Shown in pieces: positions 1 to 9,300 of a stretch of DNA of 52,491 nt (position 1 is its first letter; each line of letters opens with the position of its first letter). Below the pieces are notes generated by a model, which had not been told where the DNA came from, searched no databases, and saw nothing but the letters and a program-made list of their open reading frames with translations. Made by a program: the position numbers and the translations under genes. The stretch lies in the NCBI GenBank assembly GCA_019114985.1, contig DXEM01000036.1, positions 1 to 52,491 on the forward strand. Direction: 5' to 3'. Origin of the DNA: Candidatus Anaerostipes excrementavium (GTDB lineage: Bacteria > Bacillota > Clostridia > Lachnospirales > Lachnospiraceae).

Positions 1-675
1 ATGATTTCAGAAAAAGAATTAGCGGGGATGATCGATCATACGAATTTAAAAGCTTTTGCAGATGATGCAGCCTTTCAAAAGCTTTGTGATGAGGCGAGGA
101 CCTATCAGTTCAAGATGGTAGCAATTAACCCGGCACAAACGATAAGATGCAAAGAAAAATTGAAAGGATGTCCAGTTCATGTGGGAGCGGCGATCGGATT
201 CCCACTAGGGCAGACGACGTTGGAATGCAAGATTTTTGAGACAAAAGATGCCATTGAAAAAGGAGCCGATGAGATCGACTATGTGATTAACGTAGCGGAA
301 CTTAAGAATAAAAACTATGATTACATACGAAAAGAGATGGAAAAAATTGTTGGTATCTGTAAAGATGCAGGAGTCATCTCCAAAGTTATCTTTGAAAACT
401 GTTATTTAACCGATGAGGAGAAAAGAAAAGTAGCTGAGATCGCAAAAGGAGTTAGGCCAGACTTCATCAAAACTTCCACAGGTTTTGGAACCGGCGGGGC
501 AACAGCAGAAGATGTGAAACTGATGAAATCTGTGGTAGGAGGCGATGTGAAAGTAAAAGCCGCCGGTGGAATTCGGGATTTGGAAACCGCCCTTGCTATG
601 ATCGAGGCAGGAGCTGAGCGTTTGGGAACAAGCGCAGGCGTAGAGATTATCGAAGCTTATCGGAAGCAGCAGTAA
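1..675 (+). CDS. deoC: Deoxyribose-phosphate aldolase
   Basis: Cytosolic class I aldolase of deoxynucleoside breakdown; splits 2-deoxy-D-ribose 5-phosphate into acetaldehyde and glyceraldehyde 3-phosphate. The 224-residue length matches short bacterial DeoC proteins, so the gene is complete although its ATG is the first base of the window and its promoter is not visible. The Schiff-base lysine lies in the [13 protein letters not shown] signature (Lys157), the second active-site lysine in VKAAGG (Lys186), and the proton-relay Asp in EIDYVIN (Asp93). A Gfo/Idh/MocA oxidoreductase follows after 17 bases and a DeoR-type repressor further on, so this looks like a sugar or nucleoside catabolic cluster. 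No other deo gene (deoD, deoB, pdp) is seen beside it. Confidence 0.95.
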   Translation: MISEKELAGMIDHTNLKAFADDAAFQKLCDEARTYQFKMVAINPAQTIRCKEKLKGCPVHVGAAIGFPLGQTTLECKIFETKDAIEKGADEIDYVINVAELKNKNYDYIRKEMEKIVGICKDAGVISKVIFENCYLTDEEKRKVAEIAKGVRPDFIKTSTGFGTGGATAEDVKLMKSVVGGDVKVKAAGGIRDLETALAMIEAGAERLGTSAGVEIIEAYRKQQ

Positions 676-692
676 GAAATCGGAGGAAGGAC

Positions 693-1712
693 ATGAAGGA
701 AGAGATAAAGGTATGTTTGATCGGTGCGGGAAGAGCCGGCATGATCCATGGACATAATTTTGCGGGGAAAGTTCCAAATGGGAGAATTGTGGCAGTTTGT
801 GATCCGGTGGGAGAGACTGCCAAAAAGGCAGCAAAGGAATTAGGGATCTCTTTCCATTATAAAGATTATCAAAAAGTAATGGAAAATTCGGAGATTGATG
901 CTGTGATCATTGCGTGTCCGACAAAATATCATAAGGAAATTGCAGTGGCAGCGGCTAAAGCTGGGAAACACATTTTCTGCGAAAAGCCGATGGCAATGAA
1001 TGAGAATGAATGTGATGAGATGATTGCAGCAGCCAAAAAATATCATGTAAAATTACAGATCGGCTTTATGCGTCGGTTCGACGAAAGTTTTCAAGAAGCC
1101 AAAGAATGGATTGAAGCCGGGGAAATCGGGGAGGTCGTTTCTGTAAGATCTCATACAAGAGGGCCAAGCAAACCAAAAGAATGGATGTATGATATTTCAG
1201 TAAGCAATGGTCCATTAGGAGAGGTGTGCAGCCATGATATAGATACGGTTCGCTGGTTTACGGGAAGTGAGATCAGTAGTTTATATGCAGTTGGAGGAAA
1301 TTACCGGAATCGAGAAATTGCTGAGAAATATCCGGATTTTTATGACAATGTCATCATGAGCGTAGAATTTGAAAATGGAATGCAGGGGATCGTGGAAGGC
1401 GCCCAGTATGTTCAGTATGGGTATGACGCAAGAGTTGAAATTTTAGGTACGGAAGGGATTATTTGTCTTGGAGATATCCATGAGAAGAAAATTATGACAT
1501 GTACAAAGCATCGTGATTTAAAACGACCAACGATGCGGAGCTGGACTTATTTATTCCGAGACGCCTACGTGGCAGAGGATACGGCTTTTGTGAGAGCAAT
1601 TCGGGAAAATGAGCCGGTACAGGCAACAGGACATGATGGAAAAATGGCGGTCAGAATCGTGAAACTTGGCAATGAATCATTAAAAGAGAAAAAAATAATC
1701 AGATTAAGATAA
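693..1712 (+). CDS. Gfo/Idh/MocA-family NAD(P)-dependent oxidoreductase (inositol-dehydrogenase-like)
   Basis: Probable sugar or polyol dehydrogenase. The N-terminal Rossmann fold shows GAGRAGMIHG at residues 11-20, and the family EKP motif (CEKPM, Lys98) carries the expected catalytic lysine; the C-terminal alpha/beta domain of about 200 residues is complete (339 aa in all). The catalytic His is in SHDIDTVRWF (His181). At the place where inositol dehydrogenases usually have an Asp four residues earlier I read Glu177 (GPLGEVCSH), so the substrate may not be myo-inositol. GGAGGAAGG lies 2 bases before the ATG and the gap from deoC is 17 bases, so the two are probably co-transcribed. The exact substrate cannot be named from sequence. 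Confidence 0.85.
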   Translation: MKEEIKVCLIGAGRAGMIHGHNFAGKVPNGRIVAVCDPVGETAKKAAKELGISFHYKDYQKVMENSEIDAVIIACPTKYHKEIAVAAAKAGKHIFCEKPMAMNENECDEMIAAAKKYHVKLQIGFMRRFDESFQEAKEWIEAGEIGEVVSVRSHTRGPSKPKEWMYDISVSNGPLGEVCSHDIDTVRWFTGSEISSLYAVGGNYRNREIAEKYPDFYDNVIMSVEFENGMQGIVEGAQYVQYGYDARVEILGTEGIICLGDIHEKKIMTCTKHRDLKRPTMRSWTYLFRDAYVAEDTAFVRAIRENEPVQATGHDGKMAVRIVKLGNESLKEKKIIRLR

Positions 1713-1733
1713 GAGGTGAAATGGATGAAAAAT

Positions 1734-1760
1734 ACGGACTTTGGCAGTGTCCGTTTCTTT
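1734..1760 (+). terminator. Weak hairpin terminator after the oxidoreductase gene
   Basis: ACGGAC (1734-1739) pairs with GTCCGT (1749-1754) around a 9-base loop and is followed by TTTCTTT. The stem is only 6 bp. It separates deoC and the oxidoreductase from the DeoR-type gene. Confidence 0.45.
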
Positions 1761-1851
1761 ATGATCGTATGGTAAAATGGCGTAGAACTCCTGAAAGATA
1801 TGTGCTAAGATTTAAGAAAGATATTTTGTTGAAAATAGAAGGGGAAATGCC

Positions 1852-2610
1852 ATGTTTGCTGAAGAAAGACAGGAAAAAATTTTAGAAATGCTGAAGAGAA
1901 ATCGCAGGGTCAGCAATACGGAATTGATCAAACAATTTGGAGTCAGCGGCACGACGATTCGAATTGATCTGACAGAATTAGAACAAAAAGGATTACTTTC
2001 CAGAACCCACGGAGGAGCCATTTTGAAAGAAGATCCGGTTTTTGGAGAAGATTCTATTTCTTCCCGCAGAGAAAAACATAGAGAAGAAAAAATATGCATT
2101 GCCAAAAAGGCAAGAGAAGAAATTCAAAATGGAGATACGATTTTATTGGACAGCGGTACGACAGCATTGGAGTTGGCAAAGCTATTGGAAGATGCAAAGA
2201 ATCTCACGGTCATTACTAACGATCTGCAAGTTGCCTTACAGCTGCAAAAAAATCGAGAAATCCATTTGATTTTACTGGGAGGAAGAGTTAGGACATCTTT
2301 CGAATGTACGGTCGGAGGAATGGGAATTCGAGCATTAGAGGAATTATCTGTAGATAAAGTTTTTATGACGACCAATGCGCTGTCGATTCAAAAAGGCGCA
2401 ACGACGCCGAATTTGGATAATGCGGAGATCAAACGGGAAATGATGAAGATTGGAAATCGGAAGTATCTTTTATGCGACAGCAGTAAGATTGGGACCAAGA
2501 CGGTTTGTTCTTATGCAAAAGCGGCAGAATTTGATATCTTATTTACCGATGATCATATCACGGCGGAAGCAAAGAATTCTTTGGAAGAACAAGGAATCAT
2601 CGTAAAATAG
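1852..2610 (+). CDS. DeoR/GlpR-family transcriptional regulator
   Basis: Repressor of 252 residues with the usual two parts. The N-terminal winged HTH (about residues 4-57) contains RVSNTELIKQFGVSGTTIRIDL and the HGGA signature just after it; the C-terminal DeoRC sugar-phosphate sensor domain shows LDSGTTALELAKLL (phosphate-binding loop), VITNDLQVA, LLGGRV and the conserved CDSSKIG near the end. An AGAAGGGG ribosome site sits about 10 bases before the ATG. Such proteins usually respond to a phosphorylated sugar intermediate, so control of the upstream deoC/oxidoreductase pair is a reasonable inference from position only. The M18 peptidase follows after 22 bases. Confidence 0.9.
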   Translation: MFAEERQEKILEMLKRNRRVSNTELIKQFGVSGTTIRIDLTELEQKGLLSRTHGGAILKEDPVFGEDSISSRREKHREEKICIAKKAREEIQNGDTILLDSGTTALELAKLLEDAKNLTVITNDLQVALQLQKNREIHLILLGGRVRTSFECTVGGMGIRALEELSVDKVFMTTNALSIQKGATTPNLDNAEIKREMMKIGNRKYLLCDSSKIGTKTVCSYAKAAEFDILFTDDHITAEAKNSLEEQGIIVK

Positions 2611-2632
2611 AATAGGATTTGGAGGCTAATCA

Positions 2633-3913
2633 ATGGAACGAGAAGTAAAACAATTATTAGAATTTATCAAAAGCAGCCCAAGCTGTTTTCATGTGATTGA
2701 AAATGTGAAAAATCAGCTATTGAAGGCGGGATTTCTGGAGCTTATGGAAAAGGAGGCCTGGAATCTTGAGCATGGAAAGAGTTATTTCGTGATTCGTAAC
2801 GGAAGCTCGATTGCTGCATTCCATATTCCGGAGCAGGATTTCTTTGGATTTCATATTGTTGCAAGTCATAGTGATTCTCCGACTTTCCGCATCAAAGATC
2901 AGCCGGAAATGGAAGTAGAAAAACATTATACAAAGCTGAACGTGGAAAAATATGGCGGCATGATCCTAGATACCTGGTTCGACCGGCCTTTATCCATGGC
3001 GGGGCGTATCATCATAGAAGAGAATGGAAAACTTACAAGCCGTCTGGTCAATATCGATCGAGATCTGCTGATTATCCCGAATTTGGCAATCCATATGTCC
3101 GGAAGAGATCGAAAAGAATGGAACCCGCAAAAAGATTTGCTTCCGCTGCTTTGTGCCTCAGAAAAAGAAGGCGGTATTTTAACGTTATTGGCAGAGGAAG
3201 GTCGGGTGGACAAAGATCAGATTCTCTCTTATGATGTGTTTTTATATAATCGGATGCCTGGTACGGTTCTTGGAACCAAGGAGGAATTGATTGCCTCTCC
3301 GAAACTGGATGATTTGGAGTGCGCCTATGCTTCGGTGCAGGCAATTCTTCAGGCAAAATCAGAAGATTACGTGGATATGTGCTGTATTTTTGATAATGAA
3401 GAAGTGGGAAGCGCAACGAAACAGGGAGCGGGATCGACCTTTCTTCCGGAAGTTTTGAGGCGGATCTGCAGTTTGCTTGGGAAAACGGAAGAAGGATATC
3501 AGAGAGCAATCGCCGATAGTTTTCTGGTTTCCGCGGATAATGCTCATGGGGTGCATCCAAATTATACAGAGAAAACAGATCCGACGAACCGGCCATACTT
3601 AAATCATGGAATTGTACTGAAATATAACGCGGCGCAGAAATATACCACAGATGCCTGGTCCGGAGCGGTGATCAAATATCTTTGCAAAAAAGAAAAGATA
3701 CCATGTCAGGTATATTATAATCGTTCCGATATGGCGGGAGGTTCTACATTAGGAAACATTTTGACTGGGCAGGTTTCCATGCGTTCTGCCGATATAGGAT
3801 TAGCCCAGCTTGCCATGCATTCTTCTTATGAGACTGCAGGAGCCAAAGATCTCGAATCCATGATTCGGCTGATGACAGCGTTTTATGGAATCGGAAGGGA
3901 AGTGGAACTTTGA
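2633..3913 (+). CDS. M18-family aminopeptidase
   Basis: Cytosolic dinuclear-zinc aminopeptidase (aspartyl aminopeptidase family, ApeB-like), 426 residues, full length. Metal and catalytic motifs in order: ASHSDSPTFRIK (first His ligand and nearby Asp), SPKLDDL (bridging Asp), FDNEEVGSATKQGAGS (general-base Glu and Glu ligand), VSADNAHGVHPNY, and the C-terminal SADIGLAQLAMHSSYE holding the last His ligand. A GGAGG ribosome site precedes the ATG. Its stop overlaps the start of the next gene. Family knowledge: removes N-terminal acidic or hydrophobic residues from peptides; the preferred residue cannot be read from sequence. Confidence 0.93.
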   Translation: MEREVKQLLEFIKSSPSCFHVIENVKNQLLKAGFLELMEKEAWNLEHGKSYFVIRNGSSIAAFHIPEQDFFGFHIVASHSDSPTFRIKDQPEMEVEKHYTKLNVEKYGGMILDTWFDRPLSMAGRIIIEENGKLTSRLVNIDRDLLIIPNLAIHMSGRDRKEWNPQKDLLPLLCASEKEGGILTLLAEEGRVDKDQILSYDVFLYNRMPGTVLGTKEELIASPKLDDLECAYASVQAILQAKSEDYVDMCCIFDNEEVGSATKQGAGSTFLPEVLRRICSLLGKTEEGYQRAIADSFLVSADNAHGVHPNYTEKTDPTNRPYLNHGIVLKYNAAQKYTTDAWSGAVIKYLCKKEKIPCQVYYNRSDMAGGSTLGNILTGQVSMRSADIGLAQLAMHSSYETAGAKDLESMIRLMTAFYGIGREVEL

Positions 3914-4581
3914 TATCAGAAGAACGGATTCAAATGTCGGAAAGTTTATTCATAGCAGGGATTCTTGCGGTGGTCGGAGGTTTTCTGGATGCCTACAGTT
4001 ATCTGCTGCGAGGTGAGGTCTTTGCCAATGCGCAGACAGGAAATATCGTTTTGCTTGGTATTTTCCTTCAAAAGAAGGACTTTGCCGCAGCAGCTTATTA
4101 TCTGGTGCCGATCGGCGCCTTTGCAGCCGGGGTCATCTTGGTAGAGTTGATCAAAAAGAAATTTAAGCACCAAAAGGGGATCCATTGGAGACAGCGAATC
4201 GTATTCTTAGAAGTGATTTTGTTGGGAATTGTTGGCTTGATTCCCATTGGAGACTGGAATGTGATTGCCAATGTGATGATTTCATTCGTCTGTGCAATTC
4301 AGGTAGAAACTTTTCGAAAAGTTCATGGAAATGCTTTTGCCAGTACCATGTGCACCGGAAATCTGCGAAGCGGGACAGAATCTTTCTTTCACTACTGGAA
4401 GACGAAAGATCGGTCATATCTGGAAAAAGCGCTGAAATATTACGGAATCATTGTGCTTTTCATTCTGGGGGCTGTCATCGGAGGATTTCTCTCCGGACGG
4501 GCAGGAGGATCGTCCATTTTCTTATGTTGTCTTCTGCTGATCATAGCAGGTATCCTGATGCGTCAAGAGTTTCGGAACTAG
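3910..4581 (+). CDS. DUF1275 (YoaK-type) membrane protein
   Basis: Integral membrane protein of 223 residues with about six hydrophobic segments. The N-terminal GGFLDAYSYLLRGEVFANAQTGN pattern and central FAST(M)CTGNLRSG motif identify the DUF1275/YoaK family, whose function is unknown. The start is open to question: TTG at 3910 overlaps the preceding stop (TTGA) and has GGAAGGGA about 8 bases upstream, while the alternative ATG at 3934 (MSESLF) has no good ribosome site. I keep the TTG, which also implies translational coupling to the M18 gene. Confidence 0.82.
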   Translation: MISEERIQMSESLFIAGILAVVGGFLDAYSYLLRGEVFANAQTGNIVLLGIFLQKKDFAAAAYYLVPIGAFAAGVILVELIKKKFKHQKGIHWRQRIVFLEVILLGIVGLIPIGDWNVIANVMISFVCAIQVETFRKVHGNAFASTMCTGNLRSGTESFFHYWKTKDRSYLEKALKYYGIIVLFILGAVIGGFLSGRAGGSSIFLCCLLLIIAGILMRQEFRN

Positions 4582-4708
4582 CCAAATTCTCTTTTACCGA
4601 AATTTAACAAAAGAATGATTTGCCGGAGGGAAAAGTTTTTATAAGATAAAGGCAGAAGCATAACGAGAAATTGAAGATGATTTTTGTAGCAAAATTACAG
4701 GAGTGTAT

Positions 4709-5587
4709 ATGAGAAGCGAAATAAAGTTGTTGATTGAAGCAAAATATGGAGATCTGCGTATTTCTGAGCAGAAGGCGGCAGATTACATATTGAACGATCT
4801 GTCCATCGTATCTAAGATGTCTTTGCGGGAATTATCAGACCAGTGTAATGTCAGCCAGCCGACAGTTCTTCGGATGGTAAAAGCGATAGGATTTGCCGGA
4901 TTCAAAGAATTTCGGAATGCAGTTATCGCAGAAACCGCTCGAAATGAAGGAACAACGACAGTGCATCATCCCATGTATGGATTTCCTTTGGAGAAAGAGG
5001 ATCGTCTGGAAGATGTACCGAGGAAGATTGTGACGACAACAGCCAAAGTACTGGAAGACAATTTAAAAAATATTTCGATCAAGACTTATAAGAAGATTAT
5101 AGAAATCTTAAAAAATGCCAGAATGATTGATATTTACAGTGTGGAAAATTCCAATGTAGCCGCCAGAGATTTGTTAACGAAATTGCTTTATCTGGGGCTT
5201 AACTGCCGTCATATGGATGATGATTATCATCAAAGAATCTGCGCGGGAAATCTCACCGAAGAAGATGCCGCCATTGGAATTTCCTATTCCGGGTGTTCCA
5301 GAGATACGGTGGAGGCGATTAAGGCGGCCAAGAAAAGCAAAGCAACAACCATTGTCATTACCAATTTTCGGGATTCGATCATCAGCCGATATGCGGATTA
5401 TTTGATCTGTACCAGCCAAGAACAGCTGTTTTACGGCGATGCAATCTTTTCCAGGACGTCCCAGCTGGTTTTGGTAGATATGATTTATATGGGGCTTTTG
5501 CTTTCTGATTACGACCGGTATTCCAAGCGGTTGGATGCCAGCAGCAAGCTGATTCGCAACAAGGCATATATGGATGAGGAATTTTAA
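4709..5587 (+). CDS. MurR/RpiR-family transcriptional regulator
   Basis: Regulator with an N-terminal RpiR-type HTH (about residues 1-77; ADYILNDLSIVSKMSLRELSD, then CNVSQPTVLRMVKAIGFAGFKEF) and a C-terminal SIS sugar-phosphate-binding domain (about 120-260; IDIYSVENSNVAARDL, GISYSGCSRDTVEAIKAAK). A GTG at 4703 is possible, but CAGGAG (4698-4703) overlaps it and lies 5 bases before the ATG at 4709, so I start at 4709 (292 aa). It sits directly upstream of the aminoethylphosphonate operon, in the same direction but behind its own terminator, so it is a candidate regulator of that operon. That would be unusual, as SIS-domain regulators normally sense phosphosugars. Confidence 0.88.
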   Translation: MRSEIKLLIEAKYGDLRISEQKAADYILNDLSIVSKMSLRELSDQCNVSQPTVLRMVKAIGFAGFKEFRNAVIAETARNEGTTTVHHPMYGFPLEKEDRLEDVPRKIVTTTAKVLEDNLKNISIKTYKKIIEILKNARMIDIYSVENSNVAARDLLTKLLYLGLNCRHMDDDYHQRICAGNLTEEDAAIGISYSGCSRDTVEAIKAAKKSKATTIVITNFRDSIISRYADYLICTSQEQLFYGDAIFSRTSQLVLVDMIYMGLLLSDYDRYSKRLDASSKLIRNKAYMDEEF

Positions 5588-5634
5588 TTCTATGATTTCA
5601 ATATTTTTGTAATTTTACAACATTTTTTCAAAGT

Positions 5635-5683
5635 AAAGACTGTGTTAAGTTTTACAATTGCTTAACATAGTCTTTATTTTTTG
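5635..5683 (+). terminator. Rho-independent terminator after the RpiR gene
   Basis: AAAGACTGTGTTAAG (5635-5649) pairs with CTTAACATAGTCTTT (5661-5675) over 15 bp with one G-U pair, loop 11 bases, followed by ATTTTTT. It isolates the regulator from the operon behind it; the symmetrical stem could also serve as an operator. Confidence 0.8.
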
Positions 5684-5707
5684 GTGATAGTTGGGAAAAT
5701 GGAGGGT

Positions 5708-5716
5708 TGCTATAAT
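5708..5716 (+). promoter_or_regulatory. Extended -10 promoter of the AEP operon
   Basis: TGCTATAAT fits an extended -10 (TG-N-TATAAT) perfectly. There is only a weak -35 candidate (TAGTTG, 5688-5693, 17-base spacer). It lies between the RpiR terminator and the ABC ATPase gene, leaving a leader of about 70 bases. Confidence 0.6.
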
Positions 5717-5790
5717 GAATCATGTTTGAAGCAAGAAACGGCAGCACAGGCTGCGGTGGAAAATAAAAAAGAAAAAAGGAGTTTCAATTT

Positions 5791-6573
5791 ATGTTAAAAC
5801 TGGAAAATATAAAGAAATCATACGATGATACAACAGTCTTAGATGGAATCAATTTGGAAATCCAGGATGGAGAGATTGTTTCTATTTTAGGGCCTTCCGG
5901 CTGCGGAAAAACGACCCTTTTGAATCTGATCCTTGGGATCACAGATATCGACAGCGGAAAGATTCTTTATAATGGAGAAGATTTGACCAACGTTCCAATG
6001 GAAAAGAGAGGATTTAATATCGTATTTCAGGATTACGCATTATTTCCAAATCTGAATGTATATAAGAACATTACATATGGACTGAAAAATAAACCGGATA
6101 TTTCTACAAAAGAAGAAGTAGAAGATCTAATCGATCTGCTGGGGCTGAGAGAACATTTGACAAAGAAAATCGAACAGCTTTCCGGAGGACAGAAACAGAG
6201 GGTAGCGCTTGCAAGAACTATGGTTATGAAACCAAAGATTCTTTTGCTGGATGAGCCGTTAAGCGCATTGGATGGCGTGATTAAAGAATCGATTAAAGAT
6301 CGAATTAAGACAATTGCAAAAGAATATCATCTGACAACAATCATCGTAACCCATGATCCGGAAGAGGCGCTTACATTATCTGATCGTGTGATGATCGTAA
6401 ATGAGGGAAAGATCGCTCAGTTTGGACAGCCGGATGAGATTATTCACAAACCAAGCGATGAATTCGTAGAGAAATTCATATTAAATCAGTTAAGGATCAA
6501 AAGAAATAACATTTTTACGTTATTCGGAGATCAGAAAAATCATCAAAATGGAAAGGAAATCCGTGTTTCTTAA
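5791..6573 (+). CDS. ABC transporter ATP-binding protein (2-aminoethylphosphonate uptake)
   Basis: Cytoplasmic ATPase of the importer encoded by this and the next two genes (260 aa). Walker A GPSGCGKT at 34-41, Q-loop Gln80, signature LSGGQ at 130-134, Walker B LLLDEP at 161-166 and H-loop His188 (VTHD) are all intact. It belongs to the spermidine/iron/phosphonate (PotA/FbpC/PhnT-like) class but is short, with only about 40 residues after the ATPase core and no full TOBE domain. AAAGGAG lies 9 bases before the ATG. The substrate is inferred from phnW and phnX downstream in the same operon. Confidence 0.9.
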   Translation: MLKLENIKKSYDDTTVLDGINLEIQDGEIVSILGPSGCGKTTLLNLILGITDIDSGKILYNGEDLTNVPMEKRGFNIVFQDYALFPNLNVYKNITYGLKNKPDISTKEEVEDLIDLLGLREHLTKKIEQLSGGQKQRVALARTMVMKPKILLLDEPLSALDGVIKESIKDRIKTIAKEYHLTTIIVTHDPEEALTLSDRVMIVNEGKIAQFGQPDEIIHKPSDEFVEKFILNQLRIKRNNIFTLFGDQKNHQNGKEIRVS

Positions 6574-6630
6574 ACGATTTCAATAAGACAACGGAGAGAA
6601 TGCTCAGGCATTCTTTGAGAGGACAAAATC

Positions 6631-8256
6631 ATGGCAAAAAGAAAGAACATAGAGCTTAAGGTGATTTATGTAGTCATTCTTCTGATATTTTTCGCCTTTT
6701 TGATTGTGCCGTTCTTCCGGCTTTTAAATCAGGCCTTTTTTGGCGGCGGCAGCTTTACGCTTCAGTATTTTAAGGAAGTGCTTCAAGGGGCAGGATTTGC
6801 GGATGCCTTAAAAAATAGTTTGTTGGTTTCCGTTTTCAGTGCGTTGATTACGACAGTGCTGGCATTTCTCCTGGCATATACCATTTATTACACGAATGTG
6901 CCGGGATTTTGGAAGAAACTGATCCATGGCGTGGCATCTCTTCCAATGCTCCTGCCGACGATTACCTATGGATTTGCAATCATTTATTCTTTTGGAAAGC
7001 AGGGATTGCTGACAAGGATTTTCGGATTTGATCTGTATATGTATGGATTCCCGGGGCTAACCCTTGGTTATGTGATCTATACGATTCCGACTGCGTTTAT
7101 GTTGATTTATAACACAATGGGATACATAGATAAAAAGTTCAGTGTTGTATCAAAATTAATGGGAGATCGCGCAGCGGCAAGCTTCCAGATTGCAGTGTTA
7201 AGACCACTGCTTGGAACATTGGCAACATCTTTTATCCAGTCTTTCTTCTTAAGTTTTACGGACTTTGGTATTCCGGATTCGGTTGGAGGAAAGGTTGATA
7301 CGATTGCCGGAATCTTGTATGAAGAGATGCTTGGAAGTATTCCGGATTTCAACCGAGGAGCTGTGGTAGCGCTAGTTATGCTGCTGCCTTCGATTATCAG
7401 TATTGTCGTGCTGAAATGGCTGGAGCGATATAACATCCGCTACAATAAGATTTCGACTGTAGAATTAAAGAAAAATTACTTACGAGATGGAGTATTTACC
7501 ATCATCAGCGGAGCGATCATGCTGGGAATCCTATCCATCTTTGCAGTCATTTTTGTAGTGCCGTTCGTAGAAGAATGGCCGTATCGATTAGGATTTACAT
7601 TGGATCATTTTACATCGGTATTGCAGGATCCAAATCTGCTTTCTGTATTTACCAATTCCCTGTTCGTTGCATTTTGTACAGCGGTTGTCGGGGTCTTGAT
7701 GAGCTATGGAGCGGCGCTGATTACAGCGAGAAGTACATTAAACGGGAAACTGAAAAGTGTAATCGAAGCAATTGCGCTTGTAATTAATACGATTCCAGGA
7801 ATGGTACTTGGTATTGCCTTCCTGCTGACATTTTCAGGAACCAGCCTGCAGGGAACCTTCCTGATTCTGATTGTCTGTGACGTGGTACATTATTTTTCAA
7901 CACCATATCTGATGGTGAAAAACTCACTTTCTAAGATGAACGCGTCTTGGGAGACAACAGCGATGCTGATGGGAGATTCCTGGATCAAAACGATCCTTCG
8001 AGTCGTAACGCCAAATGCATTTAGTACATTATTAGAAGTATTTAGTTATTATTTTGTAAATGCCATGGTAACGATCAGTGCGGTGATTTTTATCGCGGGA
8101 GCTTATACGATGGTGATTACAACAAAAATCAAAGAATTACAGTATTACAACAGGTTTAACGAAGTGTTTGTTTTATCCTTGTTCATTCTGGCAGTAAATG
8201 TGATTGCAAAATATTTCTTCCGGTGGCTGGCGAAACGAACATCTCGTGATGCATAA
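6631..8256 (+). CDS. ABC transporter permease, fused double-domain (2-aminoethylphosphonate uptake)
   Basis: Inner-membrane permease of 541 residues made of two BPD_transp_1 domains in tandem (about 1-270 and 285-541), so one chain forms the whole channel, as in FbpB- or ThiP-type permeases. About 12 membrane helices are visible, starting LKVIYVVILLIFFAFLIVP. EAA-like coupling loops occur in each half: SKLMGDRAAASFQIAVLRPLLG in the first and AMLMGDSWIKTILRVVTP in the second. It is 57 bases after the ATPase gene and 30 before the binding protein gene, same strand. AEP as substrate is inferred from the operon. Confidence 0.9.
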   Translation: MAKRKNIELKVIYVVILLIFFAFLIVPFFRLLNQAFFGGGSFTLQYFKEVLQGAGFADALKNSLLVSVFSALITTVLAFLLAYTIYYTNVPGFWKKLIHGVASLPMLLPTITYGFAIIYSFGKQGLLTRIFGFDLYMYGFPGLTLGYVIYTIPTAFMLIYNTMGYIDKKFSVVSKLMGDRAAASFQIAVLRPLLGTLATSFIQSFFLSFTDFGIPDSVGGKVDTIAGILYEEMLGSIPDFNRGAVVALVMLLPSIISIVVLKWLERYNIRYNKISTVELKKNYLRDGVFTIISGAIMLGILSIFAVIFVVPFVEEWPYRLGFTLDHFTSVLQDPNLLSVFTNSLFVAFCTAVVGVLMSYGAALITARSTLNGKLKSVIEAIALVINTIPGMVLGIAFLLTFSGTSLQGTFLILIVCDVVHYFSTPYLMVKNSLSKMNASWETTAMLMGDSWIKTILRVVTPNAFSTLLEVFSYYFVNAMVTISAVIFIAGAYTMVITTKIKELQYYNRFNEVFVLSLFILAVNVIAKYFFRWLAKRTSRDA

Positions 8257-8286
8257 AAATACCTAATTTCAAGGAGGAAAATAAAA

Positions 8287-9297
8287 ATGAGGAAATTTAT
8301 GAAGAAGGCGTCGGTAGCTCTGATGGCAGGGATGCTGGCGGTAACAGGTATTGTGACAGCTGGGTGCAGCTCGAAAAAAAACAGTGATAAGGTTGTGATC
8401 TATTCCAATGCGGATGATGAAGCCGTAGAGGCAATGAAGAAAACCTTGGACGGAAATGGATATGAAGGGAAATATGTATTCCAGACCTTTGGAACCTCTG
8501 AACTTGGAGGAAAATTGATTGCAGAAGGCAAAAATCTGGAAGCAGACCTGATTACCATGAGTACCTTCTATGTAGAAAGCGCGCAGGATCAGAATAAGAT
8601 GTTCAAAGATCTTACATTTGACCGCAATCTTCAGGATGAAAGCAAATTTGAGAAGTATGAGTCCCCAATCACGGCTCAGGAAGGAACGATCATTCTGAAT
8701 ACGGAAGTTATGAAAGAAAATAAACTTCCGACACCAAAGTCAATCAAAGACTTAGCAGATCCTGTTTATAAAGGATTTATCTCTGTAACAGATATCAAAT
8801 CTTCTTCTACTGCATGGCTTTTGATTCAGGGACTTGTTTCTGAATATGGAGAAAAGGAAGCAGAAAAAATTCTGGCAGATATTTACGATAACGCAGGAGA
8901 TCATATTGAAGATTCCGGATCCGGACCGATCAAGAACGTAAGAGCGGGAGAGGTAGCCATCGGATTTGGCTTAAGACAGCAGGCAGTGGCAGACAAGAAA
9001 GACGGACTTCCAATTGACTATGTAGATCCGACGGAAGGAAACTTCACATTGACAGAGTCTGTGGCAGTTTTAGACAAAGAAGACAGCGAAAAGAGCGATC
9101 TTGCAATGGAAATGGCAGAATGCATTATCACAGAAGGAAGATCTGAGCTGATCAAGAATTATCCGGTTCCGATTTACAATGGAGAGACAGAGGACGCAGA
9201 CCAGAAATCAGGAAATCCAAAAGAATTTAAAGAAAAACTGACGCTTGATTTATTGAAGAAGCATCAGGAATTATCAGAAAGGGCAATGGGAAAATAG
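8287..9297 (+). CDS. ABC transporter substrate-binding lipoprotein (2-aminoethylphosphonate uptake)
   Basis: Extracellular lipid-anchored receptor of 336 residues. The signal peptide MRKFMKKASVALMAGMLAV ends in the lipobox VTAGC, with Cys27 as the lipidated residue. The mature part has the periplasmic-binding type 2 fold of the Fe3+/thiamine/AEP group: KVVIYSNADDEAVEAM near the start, then FGTSELGGKLIAEG and GTIILNTEVMKENKLPTPKSIKDL. AAGGAGG lies 9 bases before the ATG. The stop is only 3 bases before phnW, so transport and breakdown are in one transcript. Confidence 0.9.
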   Translation: MRKFMKKASVALMAGMLAVTGIVTAGCSSKKNSDKVVIYSNADDEAVEAMKKTLDGNGYEGKYVFQTFGTSELGGKLIAEGKNLEADLITMSTFYVESAQDQNKMFKDLTFDRNLQDESKFEKYESPITAQEGTIILNTEVMKENKLPTPKSIKDLADPVYKGFISVTDIKSSSTAWLLIQGLVSEYGEKEAEKILADIYDNAGDHIEDSGSGPIKNVRAGEVAIGFGLRQQAVADKKDGLPIDYVDPTEGNFTLTESVAVLDKEDSEKSDLAMEMAECIITEGRSELIKNYPVPIYNGETEDADQKSGNPKEFKEKLTLDLLKKHQELSERAMGK

Positions 9298-9300
9298 AAA

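Noticed and set aside
3072-3596. Minus-strand frame of 174 codons in the M18 peptidase gene
   Set aside because: Overlaps catalytic motifs of the real gene and has no start signals.
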